Shown here: piece by piece, positions 20,278 to 32,676 of the stretch
How the letters are laid out: each line of letters opens with the position of its first letter
Numbering within the stretch: position 1 is the stretch's first letter
Source of the DNA: Heterostelium album PN500
Taxonomy: Eukaryota; Evosea; Eumycetozoa; Acytosteliales; Acytosteliaceae
Length of the DNA stretch: 64,000 bases
Direction: 5' to 3'
NCBI RefSeq assembly: GCF_000004825.1
Contig: NW_008805065.1
Coordinates: 1,922,001-1,986,000, forward strand
Made by a program: the position numbers and the translations under genes
Notes under the pieces: generated by a model
Databases searched by the model: none
What the model saw: only the letters and a program-made list of their open reading frames with translations
Told to the model about the DNA's origin: nothing

Positions 20278-21873
20278 GACAGATCAGATTATTGAGTGTT
20301 TTGTTGTTGAACTGCTGAACAGCATAAATAAATAAATAAAATCAGTCAAAAAAAAAAGAAAGAAAATAATTCAAAATCAATCAATTAGTCAATCAATCTT
20401 CTATATCTATATCTAATCAATATCATTATCATTGTTATCTTTTTTTCTCTTTTATTTTAATTTGTAAGTACCCATTTTTTTCTCTTTTATTTTTTTCATT
20501 TAATTTTATGATTTTACTTTTTCCCAATTTTTGAAAAATCAAAACTTTTTTTTTTGTTCAACAACCAATAAATCAAGTCGGAGGAAGTGCCAATGCAACA
20601 TCCGTCTCCAAAAAAACAAAAAAAAAAAACAACTTTGAACTCTCTCTTTTTGGTTCAATTTCAATATTAGATTATATATTAGTCTAATTGTTTAAATTTA
20701 ATTAGATCATTTAATTTAAATTTATTTTTGCACTCTGGTATTTATCGAAAATTTATATTTATTAAAATGGTAATCCATCTACAGATATGCGACACATACT
20801 GCAATATCAATATTAATTTCTATCTTTGAAATTTTAAGTTTTGTTATTCTCGACATTTACATATGATGATGATGTTGATTAATATATATTATAATTTACA
20901 TAATTTCATATTATGTCTGCTCAAATTTATTGGATCACTTTCCAATAACGATATTTCTAACTACCTATCGATTGGTTTGATCAACATCAATAATATTATT
21001 TTCATTTTAAAATCAACATCATCATGAACATTGACCAACATGATCATCACACCCAGTATCATCCTTAAACAGGTAACAGTTTCTCACAACAATGTGTTGG
21101 TAATGAATAGTAGCTTTATCTTTATCTATAAAATTAATTCCAATTCAAAGTGAATTTCCATTTACCACACACAAATCAATCAAATCAAACATCAGTCATA
21201 TCATAAACAAAAACCGTATTATTTAAATAATTGGTTTTAAATCATCAAACATATAATTAGTCAACCAATCACAGGTTAAAATTTAAACTACCGTTGTTGA
21301 TTGTTTTGGGTTTGATTAAACAATAGCATTAGATCATATAATTTAGTACTACTCATATGAGTTTCATTTCATCAATATCAACATCGTCTTTCTTTTAACT
21401 ATTAAGACAGTGTTGGTTTCCACTAAATATTAGATATCACCCACACTCACTTACTCACTCACCACATTAGTAGTAGTAAGTTGTTGTTTTATATTCTTCA
21501 GATTGGCATACGGACACACATCAAAATTTAATATACTTACTTTATTACATATGTAATTAACCAATCTAATCCAAACACAACAACAAACATACCCCTCACT
21601 TTTACATATAAACAATCATGATATATCTGACTCCAATAACACAAATATACTTATGACACTTTTTTGTTTTAATTGTTCTTTTTATGTTGGCATTGGAAAT
21701 CCAACTCAATTTATATAAGTGATTATTATCGTTGGTAGTCTTGTTGGAAACAACGACAATACTGTTGTCACACTATAGGCAAAACCTCTTTTTCTTTACA
21801 AACTTAACACACACATCTCTAAACATGCAAACACAAAGAGGTTCTTCGATACTATTTTGATCTCATTTACCAC

Positions 21874-22107
21874 CACACACACACACACACACAACAAACA
21901 ATCCCAATTCTCACTACAAATCTATAAAAAGTAAAGTAGCTCAAAAACTCATGATTATTATGATCTTGTGTGCTCTTGAGTTAGCTTAAGTGGTTTGAGA
22001 GATTGATGGTGTGTGTGTGTTTTAGTGGTTTAGTGATCTCACACTCCTATATTCAAGTATAAAAGTTATTTTTCAGTTTAGTGGTATGTGTGTGTGTGTG
22101 TGTGTGT
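21874..22107. repeat. CA and GT dinucleotide runs
   Basis: A (CA)n run at about 21874-21892 and a (GT)n run at about 22087-22107 are complementary and 200 bp apart; ordinary microsatellites. Confidence 0.7.
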
Positions 22108-23682
22108 TTGTTTATTTTTACTGGTTTAAATGGTGGGGTAACTTTTATGATGATGTGTGTTTGTTTGTTTGACGATTGATTATAAGATAAATAAAGGCGT
22201 GGGTTAATGTTATTTCTTTGTTGTTGTTGTTGTTTGTTTTTGATTTCTGCTGTATTGTTTTTGGTTTTATTATTGCTATTGAACACTCATACACCAACTA
22301 TCTATCTATCTATCTAATTAGTTTGAGTACCTCTTATTAATTAAATAATAATAATTACTTTCAATTCAATTCAATTTATTTGTATATTTATTTTATATAT
22401 TTTATGTAAACAAACAGCAGCTCTCCTTAATATCTTTTATTTTATTTTATTTTTTCCAAAATAACATATATAGCACACCAACCACTCATACTACCACCAC
22501 TACTGCTCTCTCACAAACACCATAAGGATAGATATCCGCTTATCAATAACCAATTAATACTTTTATTACTACACCTATCTACCAATTATAATTGCACCAC
22601 CACAATCGCCACCAACACCAAGCCAACACATAACACATAAACTAATTTCACTGTTTTTCTCAACACTTGATACAACCAACAAACAACAATAACAACACAA
22701 CATAAACACCAACAAACTAAATTTTGTTTTTTTGTTATATATCAAAAGGTGTATTCCAACAGTAATATTTTTGAAACAAAATTAAATTATCAAAAAAAAA
22801 AAATTATTTAATTTATTTCAATTTATTAATAATAAATAAATAAATAAAAATAATAATAATAACAAACAATATATAATTGTTGTCATTATTGTTGTTGATT
22901 TTCTTTTTCCAATTGTTTTTGTTTTCGACTCCAACCAAACCCATCAAATCAATTAAATATTTATAAATATCGCCACAATAAATAATAATAATAATAATAA
23001 TTATAGCTCTAAACTATTTTTTGAAATTTCACTACCTGTTTAGTCCAGTAAGACCTTATTTGTTTTGATTTGTTCACTATCTTTGTTGATAACTTATTAT
23101 TATTTTTGTATTTTATCTTATAAATTTTCAATTGTTATTTTGTATATCAATCAATTATCATTTCATCTCCATATTTGTATAATTTGATTTAATAAACTAA
23201 AATCTATTTTCATCTTCAAATTTAAAGAAGAAGAACATCAATAATAATAATAAACAAATCAATCTCACACATTAATTAACTTAATTTAATAATTTATTAT
23301 AATTTTTTTTTATATAAATCTTTAACAAAATCTTTAAACATATATTGTTGTTGTAATTTTAAATATTAATTTTAAAATATTAATTTTTTTATAAGTTTAA
23401 TTATCATATACAAGTACCAATTACCGCCATTCACTTTTACCTCTATTTATTTAAATAATAATAATTTAAAACATTGTAATTCTTACCAAAAATTAAATTT
23501 AAACCAAATAATCTATATTAATCAGGCAATTAGTTTATAAATACCAACTTACTTTTTGAAACACCTGTTGATCAACCAACTAATAGAAGATTGAATTAAA
23601 ATAAATCTTTTATAACACACACCACACCAACAAAGTAAAAACAAACCAACTAAATCAATCCACAACTTATAAGTAAATCAAC

Positions 23683-25637
23683 ATGTCATCTGGAGTAAGA
23701 ACAAGAGTAGAAATACTTCATGTAAATATTACAATTTTTATTTATATATTTTGGAATTATACAATTTAAAATTTACAACTTGTAAACTGACAAATTATTT
23801 TTATCGATAATAGGATTTAACAAACTTTGTAGATTCTGAATACTATAAAATTCATAACGATTCATTGGCTTTCACATTAACAAACTCACTATTGCAAGAA
23901 GTAGAAGAGAATTCAATACAACAATCGGTTCAAAACTGTGGTAATCAACAACAATTGAATAATAATAATAATAACAACAATAATAATAGTTTAAAACACA
24001 ATTTAACATCTTCTACTTCATCATCATCTTGTTCATCATCGTCATCAACCACTTCTTCACCAACACTCAATTCCATTAATAGTTCCACCGATTCCGATTC
24101 AATACAACCAAGAAAGCGTTGTAGACAAAATGAACCATCGCCAAACCTGACCTCAACATCATCATCATCAACTACCACCACTACAACCACAACAACTACC
24201 ACTACCACTTCCAACAGTAACATTTCCACAATAATTGATGATAAACAACAACAATCCTGTTTCAAATCGTTTTCACCAACCAATAATTTATTTTTTTCCT
24301 ATTTGGATGAAGGCTTGACAACATCATTGCCATCAATGAAATCCAAGGTCGACGAGAATGCCGTAGAAGTGTTTTGTAATGATTTAACAAAAGGTAATTA
24401 CAATTTACGTATTTTTCTTTAGATACTTTACTAACATTTCTTTATTATCTTATATATAAAGAAGATGAAATCTTACCATTCTTGGAAAACGAAGATCAAT
24501 GTACAAATACAAATAAACAAATATCAGACAATGATAACAATGTGAGTGATCAATCGGTCATTGACAATGAAAACAGCACTGGATTAAGAGGAGAATTGGT
24601 CCGTTCCAGTGTTGACAATAATGTAGATAGTGTAGATAATTCAAATAATATTTTAACTTCTTTGTTTTCACCTCAGTCCTACAGTAGTAGTAGTAATGAG
24701 AGTTCATCAAATAGTAAGTATTAAAAAACATAACTTATTGCTATAATATTATTATTATTATTATTATTATTTACTAATTTTATTTTATTTTTTTCTAGTA
24801 TGTGTTCCTTTTATTCATAGTTTACCACAAGTCGATCATGATCTAAGAAAATCAATAGAGAGAACTGTGCCTGAGGAAGAGATAGAGGAGGAGGAGGAGG
24901 AAGAGGAACAAGAATTCAACCCATGGCTGTTCATTAAGCAACTGTCGCAAAGCTCAATTACACCTCCCAGTAATCGTTGTATGCTGCCTCCCAAAGACGA
25001 ACAGACTCCAAAGATCTCACTGGTGCTCGACCTCGATGAAACATTGGTACACTGCAGCACCGAGCCAATCGACGAGCCAGACCTCACGTTTTTCGTAACC
25101 TTTAACAATGTAGAATACAAAGTATTTGCAAAGAAGAGACCGTTCTTTGAGGATTTCCTCTCAAAGGCATCGTCATTGTTTGAATTAATTATATTTACTG
25201 CTTCACAGGAAGTCTATGCAAACAAACTGCTCAACATGATCGATCCAAATAAACATATAAAGTAAGTAGTAATAATTAAATATTAACATAATTAATTACA
25301 TAATTTAATTAACTAACAAACTAATCATATAATAATAATAATAATATTTAGATATCGATTATATAGAGATTCTTGTGTTTGTGTCGATGGCACCTATTTG
25401 AAAGATCTATCGATTCTTGGTAGAGATCTCTCGCAGGTGGTCATCGTAGACAACTCACCACAATCGTTTGGATTCCAAGTTGACAACGGTATACCAATCG
25501 AGAGCTGGTACGAAGACAAGAACGATCAGGAGCTTATGACTTTAATTTCATTTTTAGAATCTTTGAAAGAAGCTGAAGATGTCCGACCATTTATTAGAAC
25601 TAAATTTGGTCTTCAAGAACTAATTGATAAAGCATAA
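23683..25637 (+). CDS. ctdspl2: CTD small phosphatase-like protein 2 (FCP1/SCP family)
   Basis: Five exons: 23683-23721, 23814-24393, 24462-24713, 24799-25261 and 25352-25637; all phases agree; 539 aa. The N-terminal half is low complexity (Asn, Ser, Thr and Gln runs) with a Glu-rich stretch before the catalytic part. The FCP1 homology domain carries the HAD-type DxDxT motif in [12 protein letters not shown] (Asp368, Asp370), then [21 protein letters not shown] and [11 protein letters not shown], and ends in the CTDSPL2-type [14 protein letters not shown]. The enzyme is a Mg-dependent serine phosphatase; the family acts on the RNA polymerase II CTD and on Smad-type proteins. The first exon encodes only 13 residues. 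Confidence 0.92.
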
Positions 25638-26130
25638 TTAATCATCACACAATTGAATCCAACCCATAACTTAATTGGATTTAATAACTATTTTTTTATT
25701 ATTATTATATTATTTCTTTCACTACTCTTTTAATCTATTCTATTCTATTCTATCATTTTATAATAGAATAACATAATTAATGTGTAGTTGTTTTATGTAT
25801 TTACAAAAGAAAAAGAAGAAAACAAACAACAAATCAAAATATTTTTTTATTGATATTGTTTATAAACAAACAAAGATATATTAAATTAATAGTATTTAAA
25901 CATATAATTATATCTCAATCTAATCAAACATCAACTTCATTCAATTCAACATTTTATTAAATATAAATCGTACAATCAATCCAATGTAACTTGCTCAAAT
26001 GATAATAAAATTAAATAAAGAGTTTATAATCATAATATTATAAACTTTCTTTAGAATTAAATTAAACTCTTATAAACATATATATGTTTATAATATTATT
26101 ATTATATGATTATTTGATTGTATATTATTA
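25638..26130. other. Convergent intergenic stretch
   Basis: Between the 3' ends of ctdspl2 and wars2; AT-rich, with a TATAAACATATATATGTTTATA palindrome-like segment near 26070-26091; no gene. Confidence 0.5.
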
Positions 26131-27524
26131 TTAATAATATAATCCGATGAGATCTTTAATTTCTTTAAGATTGTTTTGTGCAAGTTGATTTGCACGTTGA
26201 GAACCAAGTTGGAGGTATTCCTTTACTTGCTTTGGGTTGGCACGATGATATTCGATTTGATCACGAATAGGTGTAATCTTTTTGCAGAGTTGTTGTGCGA
26301 GATACTCTTTGAATTTACTGTGATATTGATCTTTGAATTCATGTGCAATGTCGGTGATAGGTGCACCGGTGGCAGCCGATGCTATCGAAAGAAGATTGGA
26401 AATGTTTGCACGATTCTCTGGGTCATAAGATACTCCCACGGTCGAATCGGTAGCTGCTTTCATAATCTTGTTGGTGATGATCTTGTCAGAGTCGGTCAGG
26501 TTGATTCTCGAATTCTCAGAGGGATCTGATTTACTCATCTTTGTAGAGGCATCGGTCAAACTCATGATTCTCTTGGTCTCTGTACAATTGACGATCTGTG
26601 GCAATGTGAAAAAGTCTACTTTATGATGTGAGTTGAATGCATATGCTATCTTTCTAGTCAACTCGACATGTTGTGTTTGATCTTCTCCAACTGGTACATG
26701 TGATGCTCTATTATTATTATTATTACATCATATTAGTAGTTGTGGTTATAATGATAAACGACAAACAACAACAACAACCAACTTACTTGTAAAGTAAAAT
26801 ATCTGCAGCCATCAAAATTGGATATGCCAACAAACCATATGTATTTTGAACTAATGAAGATGTATTCTTCTTACTCTTTTCCTATATATATAATTATTGT
26901 ATTGTTTTGTTGTTAATTCTAATCGAAATGAAATGAAGGTGATTAACAAGTGCTGTTTAGATCTAAACTTACTTTATATTGAACCATATTCTCAAGTCTT
27001 CCAATGGCTGTGTGACAACTTAGTATCCATTGCAACTCTGCGTGTGCAGATACCTGTGATTGGTTGAATAGAATTACTTTGGTAGGATCGATTCCACATG
27101 ATATATATTCGATGGCAACATCGAGTGTGTTTGCTCGTAGACGCTCTGGTGTAACCGCTTTATTTGTAAGTGAATGAAGATCGACTATCGAGAAGAGAAT
27201 ATCATGCTGTTGCTGCTGGTTGTTATCACCCGACAGTATAGTGTTTTGAATCTCTACCCAATTCAACATAGCACCTACATAGTTTCCTAGATGCAGACCA
27301 CCGCTAGTTGGTTGCATTCCACTGAATATTCTCACTTTATTATTCTTGAAATCATAGTTTGTCTTGAATTGCTCGATCGATGTGATCAATGATGGTGGTT
27401 CAGCTGAAGCAGTAACCTTACTACTAGAGAAATATCTATTATTACCAACAAAACTTGAACATCTTACTCCAATTGAATTTGATATATATTTTGATGATAT
27501 ATTTTTAAATAATAAAGTATTCAT
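26131..27524 (-). CDS. wars2: Mitochondrial tryptophanyl-tRNA synthetase
   Basis: Three exons: 26973-27524, 26787-26881 and 26131-26707; 407 aa. Class Ic aminoacyl-tRNA synthetase that charges mitochondrial tRNA-Trp. Seen: a basic, Ser/Asn-rich N-terminus fitting a mitochondrial targeting peptide (MNTLLFKNISSKYISN...), the nucleotide-binding motif FSGMQPTSGGLHLGN (67-81), the conserved FNQSQVSAHAELQWIL, AYPILMAADILLYK with VGEDQTQHVELTR, and the KMSKS loop (272-276, followed by DPSENSRI). Length and motif spacing match bacterial TrpS and animal WARS2. A short Gln run in the N-terminal domain is a dictyostelid insertion. Confidence 0.95.
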
Positions 27525-27910
27525 AACTTATAATGAAATTATGATCAGTTTAATTTCGGTCATCCCATCTGATTAATCTCCAAATTTGGAACAAAAAATT
27601 TTTTTGATCAAAAATTTATCTATAAGCCACATAAGAATTATTCGTCACATGATCATAATAATAATAAAATCATATTAACCAAATATAGACATATTTGATT
27701 AGGTTAATCAAAGATTTACTATTAATCTACTTTTATCAAATACTTACAAACTCAATATTTTCTAAATGGTTATAAAATTTACAAATAGATAATCGTTTAA
27801 AACTTTTTAGATAACATCTAATATTAATTGTCTTTCATAATCTATTAAATATCGACAATATGATAGATAGTGTATTGTTGTTTTATTTACATTATAATTA
27901 AGTATTTGTT
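27525..27910. other. Intergenic stretch between wars2 and the CDGSH gene
   Basis: AT-rich; upstream of wars2 and downstream of the CDGSH gene, both on the minus strand. No feature seen. Confidence 0.5.
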
Positions 27911-28576
27911 TTACCAATTTTCACTTAGTTGGGATGTTGGACATTTACATGGAGTGTGTTTTGGATTGAATGGTAAATTAGTATGCGATCCATCACAGTG
28001 AGGTGGTCGTTGGGAATATCGACAACCACAGAGTAACCACATACTCTGATTTCTGTCGAGTGTAAACTCTATAGGTTTATACTTTGTTCCGATATGTGAT
28101 TTGTCGCAAAACGGTTGATTCTTGGTTTGTCCACACGTACAATATTCGTAGACTACATCTTTTTTCAGACCTCTCACTGTGTAAGGACTGTACATTTGAA
28201 TTTTCAGAGGTATCAATTTACTACAATTACATTTACTGCAGATCACCTCGGTCTCTGCATCGATGATAGAGTTGCCCATCATCAGACTACCACTGGTAGG
28301 GTTGCTGGCGGGACTACTATTGCTGTCGTCAGTACTGATATCGCTGTCTTGATCGAGAGCTGGAGAAGGAAGAGTAGTAGATGAATCACAACCAATAATT
28401 ACATCGTTGTCATTCAAGTTCAAATTCTTTGAATTCGCAATAATTGATTGAATCATCGATTTGTCATCTTTATCGCTATCCTTACATTGGCACCGGTTTT
28501 CCAACTCCAAATGAATTTTCGTGTCTGAAACTTCATGAGAATGGGTTATTGTTTCCTCCAATTTTCTTGATGACAT
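27911..28576 (-). CDS. Double CDGSH iron-sulfur domain protein (CISD3-like)
   Basis: Single exon, 221 aa, starting at the ATG at 28576 (MSSRKLEET); the frame is open further upstream but without another ATG. Two CDGSH motifs lie near the C-terminus: residues 146-161 (CTCGQTKNQPFCDKSH) and 183-198 (CGCRYSQRPPHCDGSH). Each keeps the three Cys and one His that bind a 2Fe-2S cluster, as in two-motif CISD3/MiNT proteins. The first has Lys in place of the Gly. A Cys-rich CSKCNC (113-118) precedes them and an acidic Ser-rich linker fills 60-100. No clear mitochondrial presequence or transmembrane helix is visible, unlike CISD1/2 and CISD3. A role in iron-sulfur or redox handling is inferred; see the neighbours at 30333 and 31648. 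Confidence 0.88.
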   Translation of the reverse strand: MSSRKLEETITHSHEVSDTKIHLELENRCQCKDSDKDDKSMIQSIIANSKNLNLNDNDVIIGCDSSTTLPSPALDQDSDISTDDSNSSPASNPTSGSLMMGNSIIDAETEVICSKCNCSKLIPLKIQMYSPYTVRGLKKDVVYEYCTCGQTKNQPFCDKSHIGTKYKPIEFTLDRNQSMWLLCGCRYSQRPPHCDGSHTNLPFNPKHTPCKCPTSQLSENW

Positions 28577-30332
28577 AATCACTATTTTTGTTTTTTTTTG
28601 ATTGTTGAAATCGAAAAGCTTCACTCAATAAATTTCTTCAATCCAATTTATCTGTGATTCAAATGTTGGATGTTGTAATGTAAACCTATGAACCTATGAA
28701 TATTGAATAGGTATAAATTAAAAATGAAATGCTTATACAAAAATAAATAAAGAATATATAAATAAATACTTTTTTAGATTAAATAGATATAGGTATTGAA
28801 ATATAAATATTTATATAAATTTTATTTATTTACATCTTTCAAAAACAATTTTTATCAGTTTAAATAGAAGAGGAAGAGTTCGTTGTACTTTAAATAAATT
28901 TTAAATTAATCAAATCAATTCATTAGTGAGCAATAGCAGGTGTGCCAAACAATTGCAGTAGAAATAGTAAGAAGTAAATATAGCGGAGCTAAAAGTAAGG
29001 AAGCAGCAGTTTCATTTTTTGCAATCAATCAGTATAATATAATTAGCAGTGCACTCTACCATATCGATTGATCTCCAACATATTAACCAAACTTGAATGA
29101 ATCAATCAAGTATACTTATATAATACAATGCTTGTTGTATAAATAATTTGGTGACTGTGTGTTTTTTGTTTAATCAATTCCAGGTGCTTCTTATTTACTT
29201 TTTGGTAAATTGGAATCAGTTTGGTTCATCATATTTAGATATATATGAGAATGAATTGGTTTTCATCATCATCCATCCTCCACCCAATTAAATTAAAAAC
29301 TTACATCTAAACATGTGAACAATTAACCATTATTTTAATAAAGTCAATTGGCAAACAACAAAACAACAACAACAACAACAACAATACTTTTGGAACATGC
29401 ACTTTATAAATAACACTATGATCATACAAAACAGTCACACGATAGCGGGTTATGAAACTATAACACGCACAGACCACCCCAACACAACACATCCAACACT
29501 CTTACACACACACTGCAAACAATATGATCTCGCTCAATACTTTCTAAACCAAATTTAAATATTTGTTGCAACAATATGTGTACATCTATAATAAACGACA
29601 ACAACAACAACAATATAAAGAACAACATTGATCAGTGTTCTATTAACAACAGCAATAGACATTCTATTAAATCTGGTCAAACAATCTAACCAAAAAAAAA
29701 ACAATATGCTATGCTTTTTACAAAAAATAATAACTTTACTTAAACCAACATATTCATTTTTAAGGTTTAATGAAAAAATATTTAGTTATAAAAAAAAAAT
29801 CAAAAAATTAAATAAGATTAAGATCAATCGGACTTCAGAAAATGGAGAACTATTCAAATTTAAATTTGATGTTCATTCACGTGACCGTTAATTTTTAATA
29901 TTTTTTTTTTAAAACCTAAACATTTATTTACATGACGTAAAGTTTATTTATCGATATATTTATAATTAATTATTATTATTGATCCTATCTTAAGACTCAG
30001 ATATAATCAAAACAACATTATTTGCAAAATTAAAATTTTAATTCTTTTTATTGTTAAAAATTATTATTATTGGTGATCTTTAAAAAAAACAAAAAACAAA
30101 AAAAAAACAAATAAAAAGATAAACAAATATTCTATTCCTCGCCCACATAAAACTTCATAGACAACAACAGCAACAACAACTTGTCACAATATATATTTAT
30201 AACAACAATAAATAATAATAATAATAAAATATAATAAAACATAATAGTTTTGTTAACATCATACTAATAAGACAATTTAACATTCATATATATCAAAAAT
30301 CATTTATATAATATACATTTTTAATAACAGAC
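28577..30332. other. Gene-free divergent region
   Basis: No convincing gene; weak frames (for example 29628-29891) are AT-rich and lack coding character. It contains AGCGGAGCTA at 28981-28992, which recurs inverted near 33426, and a (CAA)n run near 29359. Confidence 0.5.
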
Positions 30333-31537
30333 ATGATAAATTCACTGCGACTAAGATCAACAAATCAAGCCAATTCAACACAAACAACAACACCTCTTTT
30401 AGATAGTTTAATAAATACAAATGCACAAGTAGCTTTCAAAAACAACGATGTTGCAAAATCAATCGAAGCACATGTACCTAGGAAAATAGATGATGAACCA
30501 CATAAAAGGTATATTAGTGAAGTAGTATTAGAGGGGTTAAGAAGAGAGTATAGTAGAGTAGAGTAGAGTAGAGTGTGTTTTATATATAGTCAAAAAATGA
30601 ATACTAATAAAACAACAACAATATTAGTATAACATTTAGAAAAGGAACATTATTATATTTAAAATCATCGATTTCTTTTGGATCGTATGCAGTGTTAATT
30701 TGTATAGCAACAGTAATTGTACTTGAAACATTCTTTTCTTTTATTGCTGAACTACCGGGTTCGCAGTATCGAGAGAATGACAGTCATCGGAGTGTGTTGA
30801 TTCTGACGATACCCATACTCACTGCGATATCGATGGCGTTTGCATTTGTAGAGGCATCGAACAAACGATTGGAAATCAACTTTTACGAATCAGAGAAACG
30901 TCGAGAGACATGGGAGTACGATAACTATGTCGAAGGCGAACAACGAGAGATGGTCGATCTCTACTGTAAAAAAGGAATGGCAAACGAAGACGCGGTTCAA
31001 GTTGTAACTTTATTAAGTAAATACCGTGATCTTTTCATCGATATCATGATGGCCGAAGAATTGAATTTAATATCCGCAGAGTTAAATCTAACTCCTTTTT
31101 ATAACGGTATGCAATGAATTAACTTTATATAAATACATAAAAACATCATAGTTTAAGTTTAACTTTACCTAACATATTCAATATCTATTAATAACAATAG
31201 GAATAATAGCATTTGTTTCATTTTTTATTTTTGGATTATTACCGTTGATCCCATTCTTTTTCAATTGGAGTTTGGATAGTAGTGTTGTACTTCCATTGTT
31301 TTTAATAACTGCGGAAATCGAATTGTTTTTAATTGGTGCCGCCAAGGTAATTAACAAATCAAACTGTCTAGACAAACGAATGTTAATAATAACTAACAAT
31401 GATAACAAACAATAATGTAGAGTAAATTTTATACAGGTATTTGGTGGAAAGAAGGTTTAATATCTGCTTGGAATGGTATAATATCGATTGTTGGATCTAG
31501 AGGTACTGTTTATCTATTAAGATTAACAATGATATAA
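30333..31537 (+). CDS. CCC1/VIT1-like transporter (vacuolar iron or manganese)
   Basis: Four exons: 30333-30508, 30640-31106, 31201-31346 and 31421-31537; 301 aa. The family moves Fe2+ or Mn2+ into vacuoles. Seen: two N-terminal membrane helices, then the cytosolic metal-binding helices typical of VIT1: FYESEKRRETWEYDNY, GEQREMVDLYCKKG, EDAVQVVTLLSKYRDLF and MMAEELNL, with the expected Glu positions. Next comes FVSFFIFGLLPLIPFFF and a final helix. The usual Asp-Gly motif in the first helix is not seen, so transport chemistry may differ. The gene lies between two CDGSH-protein genes. A GAGTA repeat sits in intron 1. Confidence 0.82.
30546..30574. repeat. GAGTA short tandem repeat in intron 1
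   Basis: About five copies of (A)GAGT within the first intron of the VIT-like gene; it lies close to the donor. Confidence 0.7.
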
Positions 31538-31647
31538 ATTAAAGTATTTGTTTTTAATATTACAAATATTATATATAATCAAAGAAAAACACACTTTTGT
31601 ATTTGTTTTTTCTTAAATGTTACATAGTTAAAATATATTTATTTATT

Positions 31648-32676
31648 TTAAATTATAGAACATCTACTTGGCTCTACGGCTTGTTGATCTTTCCTCAGAT
31701 GACCTATAAAATAATGATTGTTTAAGAGTTGAAGCATTGTCTTTGAGTGGAATTGAACGTTTTCAGTACCGTCTTTACCGGCGAATCTAATGAGTGCTCG
31801 CTTTCCACCTGGGTGTCGATCTATGTATGTTGTAATGTCGTAAACTTTATTCTGTATGATCATCCAACAGTCATCTATAGTACAGTGCTTGGAAATCTCT
31901 TCTAAACTGAAATGGTTGTTTTGATTCAGTGGGTCTTTCAAACTTGTTGGTGTATATTTTGGTAATGATTGTATTTTTACTTCTTGTTCTATATCCTGTT
32001 GTTGTTGTTGTTGTTGTTGTTCTTTTATCAGACTATCTTTTTCTATACTTTGTACTAATTGTTGTTGTGGTTGTTGTTGTTGAGACGACGTCAGTGTATT
32101 GCTGTTGCTGTTATTTAAATTTTTGATGTTTGTTGATTGTCTAAGTTGTCTTGTTTGCTTCTGATTACTTGTTGTATTGCTATTGTCATTTTGTTGCTTT
32201 TCAAACTTTATGTAAATTGGAGTTAGATTGCTGTTTGTTTCTTGGTTGAATTGCTTGTGTGTTGAATCGCAGTAGGGATAGGCTTTCGATTGCTGACAGG
32301 TGCACAGTGGTATCTTGATATTGGAACTCGCCAGTTTATCATTGTCGAACGAGTTGAAGAGGATATCGGATGCAGACTGACTTTCATTGGGCAGCGCTTC
32401 CGTAAAGTTTTTCAGTGACTGTGTAATGGTGTTCAGTGAGTGTGAGAGTGGTCTGTTGCTGCTGTGCTCTATCGTCACCTTGGTACCATCCAAGTTAGCG
32501 CTGTTGGAAACCATTCGTTTCTTCAAGATCGATGATGCAGTTGGAGGTGTCGATTCCTCTATATCCGGTATACCGCCGTTGTGCTCGAGCAGCAGCTCAC
32601 ACGAACACATCGATTTACACGATCTTGGTGATATCGATGAATGTGGTGGTGGTGTATTCATAGGTATTGGTTCCAT
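31648..32676 (-). CDS. CDGSH iron-sulfur motif fused to a cytochrome b5 domain, with CaaX end
   Basis: Single exon, 342 aa. Residues 125-140 (CTCQQSKAYPYCDSTH) form one CDGSH motif with all three Cys and the His; Gly is replaced by Ser. A Gln/Asn/Ser-rich linker (about 150-235) follows. Residues 257-327 are a cytochrome b5 domain: HPGG heme-ligand loop (His288), second axial His310 in FHSKT, and DDCWMIIQNKVYDIT upstream. The last four residues, CSII, form a CaaX prenylation box. An N-terminal CKSMCSC (20-26) echoes the Cys cluster of the CDGSH protein at 27911. One chain thus offers a 2Fe-2S site, a b-type heme and a likely lipid anchor, suggesting electron transfer at a membrane surface. Function is inferred from domains only. 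Confidence 0.85.
   Translation of the reverse strand: MEPIPMNTPPPHSSISPRSCKSMCSCELLLEHNGGIPDIEESTPPTASSILKKRMVSNSANLDGTKVTIEHSSNRPLSHSLNTITQSLKNFTEALPNESQSASDILFNSFDNDKLASSNIKIPLCTCQQSKAYPYCDSTHKQFNQETNSNLTPIYIKFEKQQNDNSNTTSNQKQTRQLRQSTNIKNLNNSNSNTLTSSQQQQPQQQLVQSIEKDSLIKEQQQQQQQQDIEQEVKIQSLPKYTPTSLKDPLNQNNHFSLEEISKHCTIDDCWMIIQNKVYDITTYIDRHPGGKRALIRFAGKDGTENVQFHSKTMLQLLNNHYFIGHLRKDQQAVEPSRCSII

Larger units (their letters stand above)
19275..23682. other. 4.4-kb gene-poor region
   Basis: No supported coding region on either strand; reading frames here are made of simple-sequence runs. It contains GATTGACAAA-type repeats (19380-19575), an imperfect inverted repeat (20214-20277), CA and GT dinucleotide runs (about 21874-21892, 22087-22107), and many T/A homopolymers. 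A GTAAGTA donor-like site at 20464 could end a leader exon. A long upstream control region for the divergent RWP-RK and CTDSPL2 genes is possible. Confidence 0.5.

Noticed and set aside
23945-24283. Minus-strand frame rich in Val, Asp and Leu
   Set aside because: It is the complement of Asn/Thr/Ser codon runs in ctdspl2.
29628-29891. Open frame of 87 codons
   Set aside because: Lys/Ile/Asn/Phe-dominated, no GC rise and no domain; typical of AT-rich non-coding DNA.
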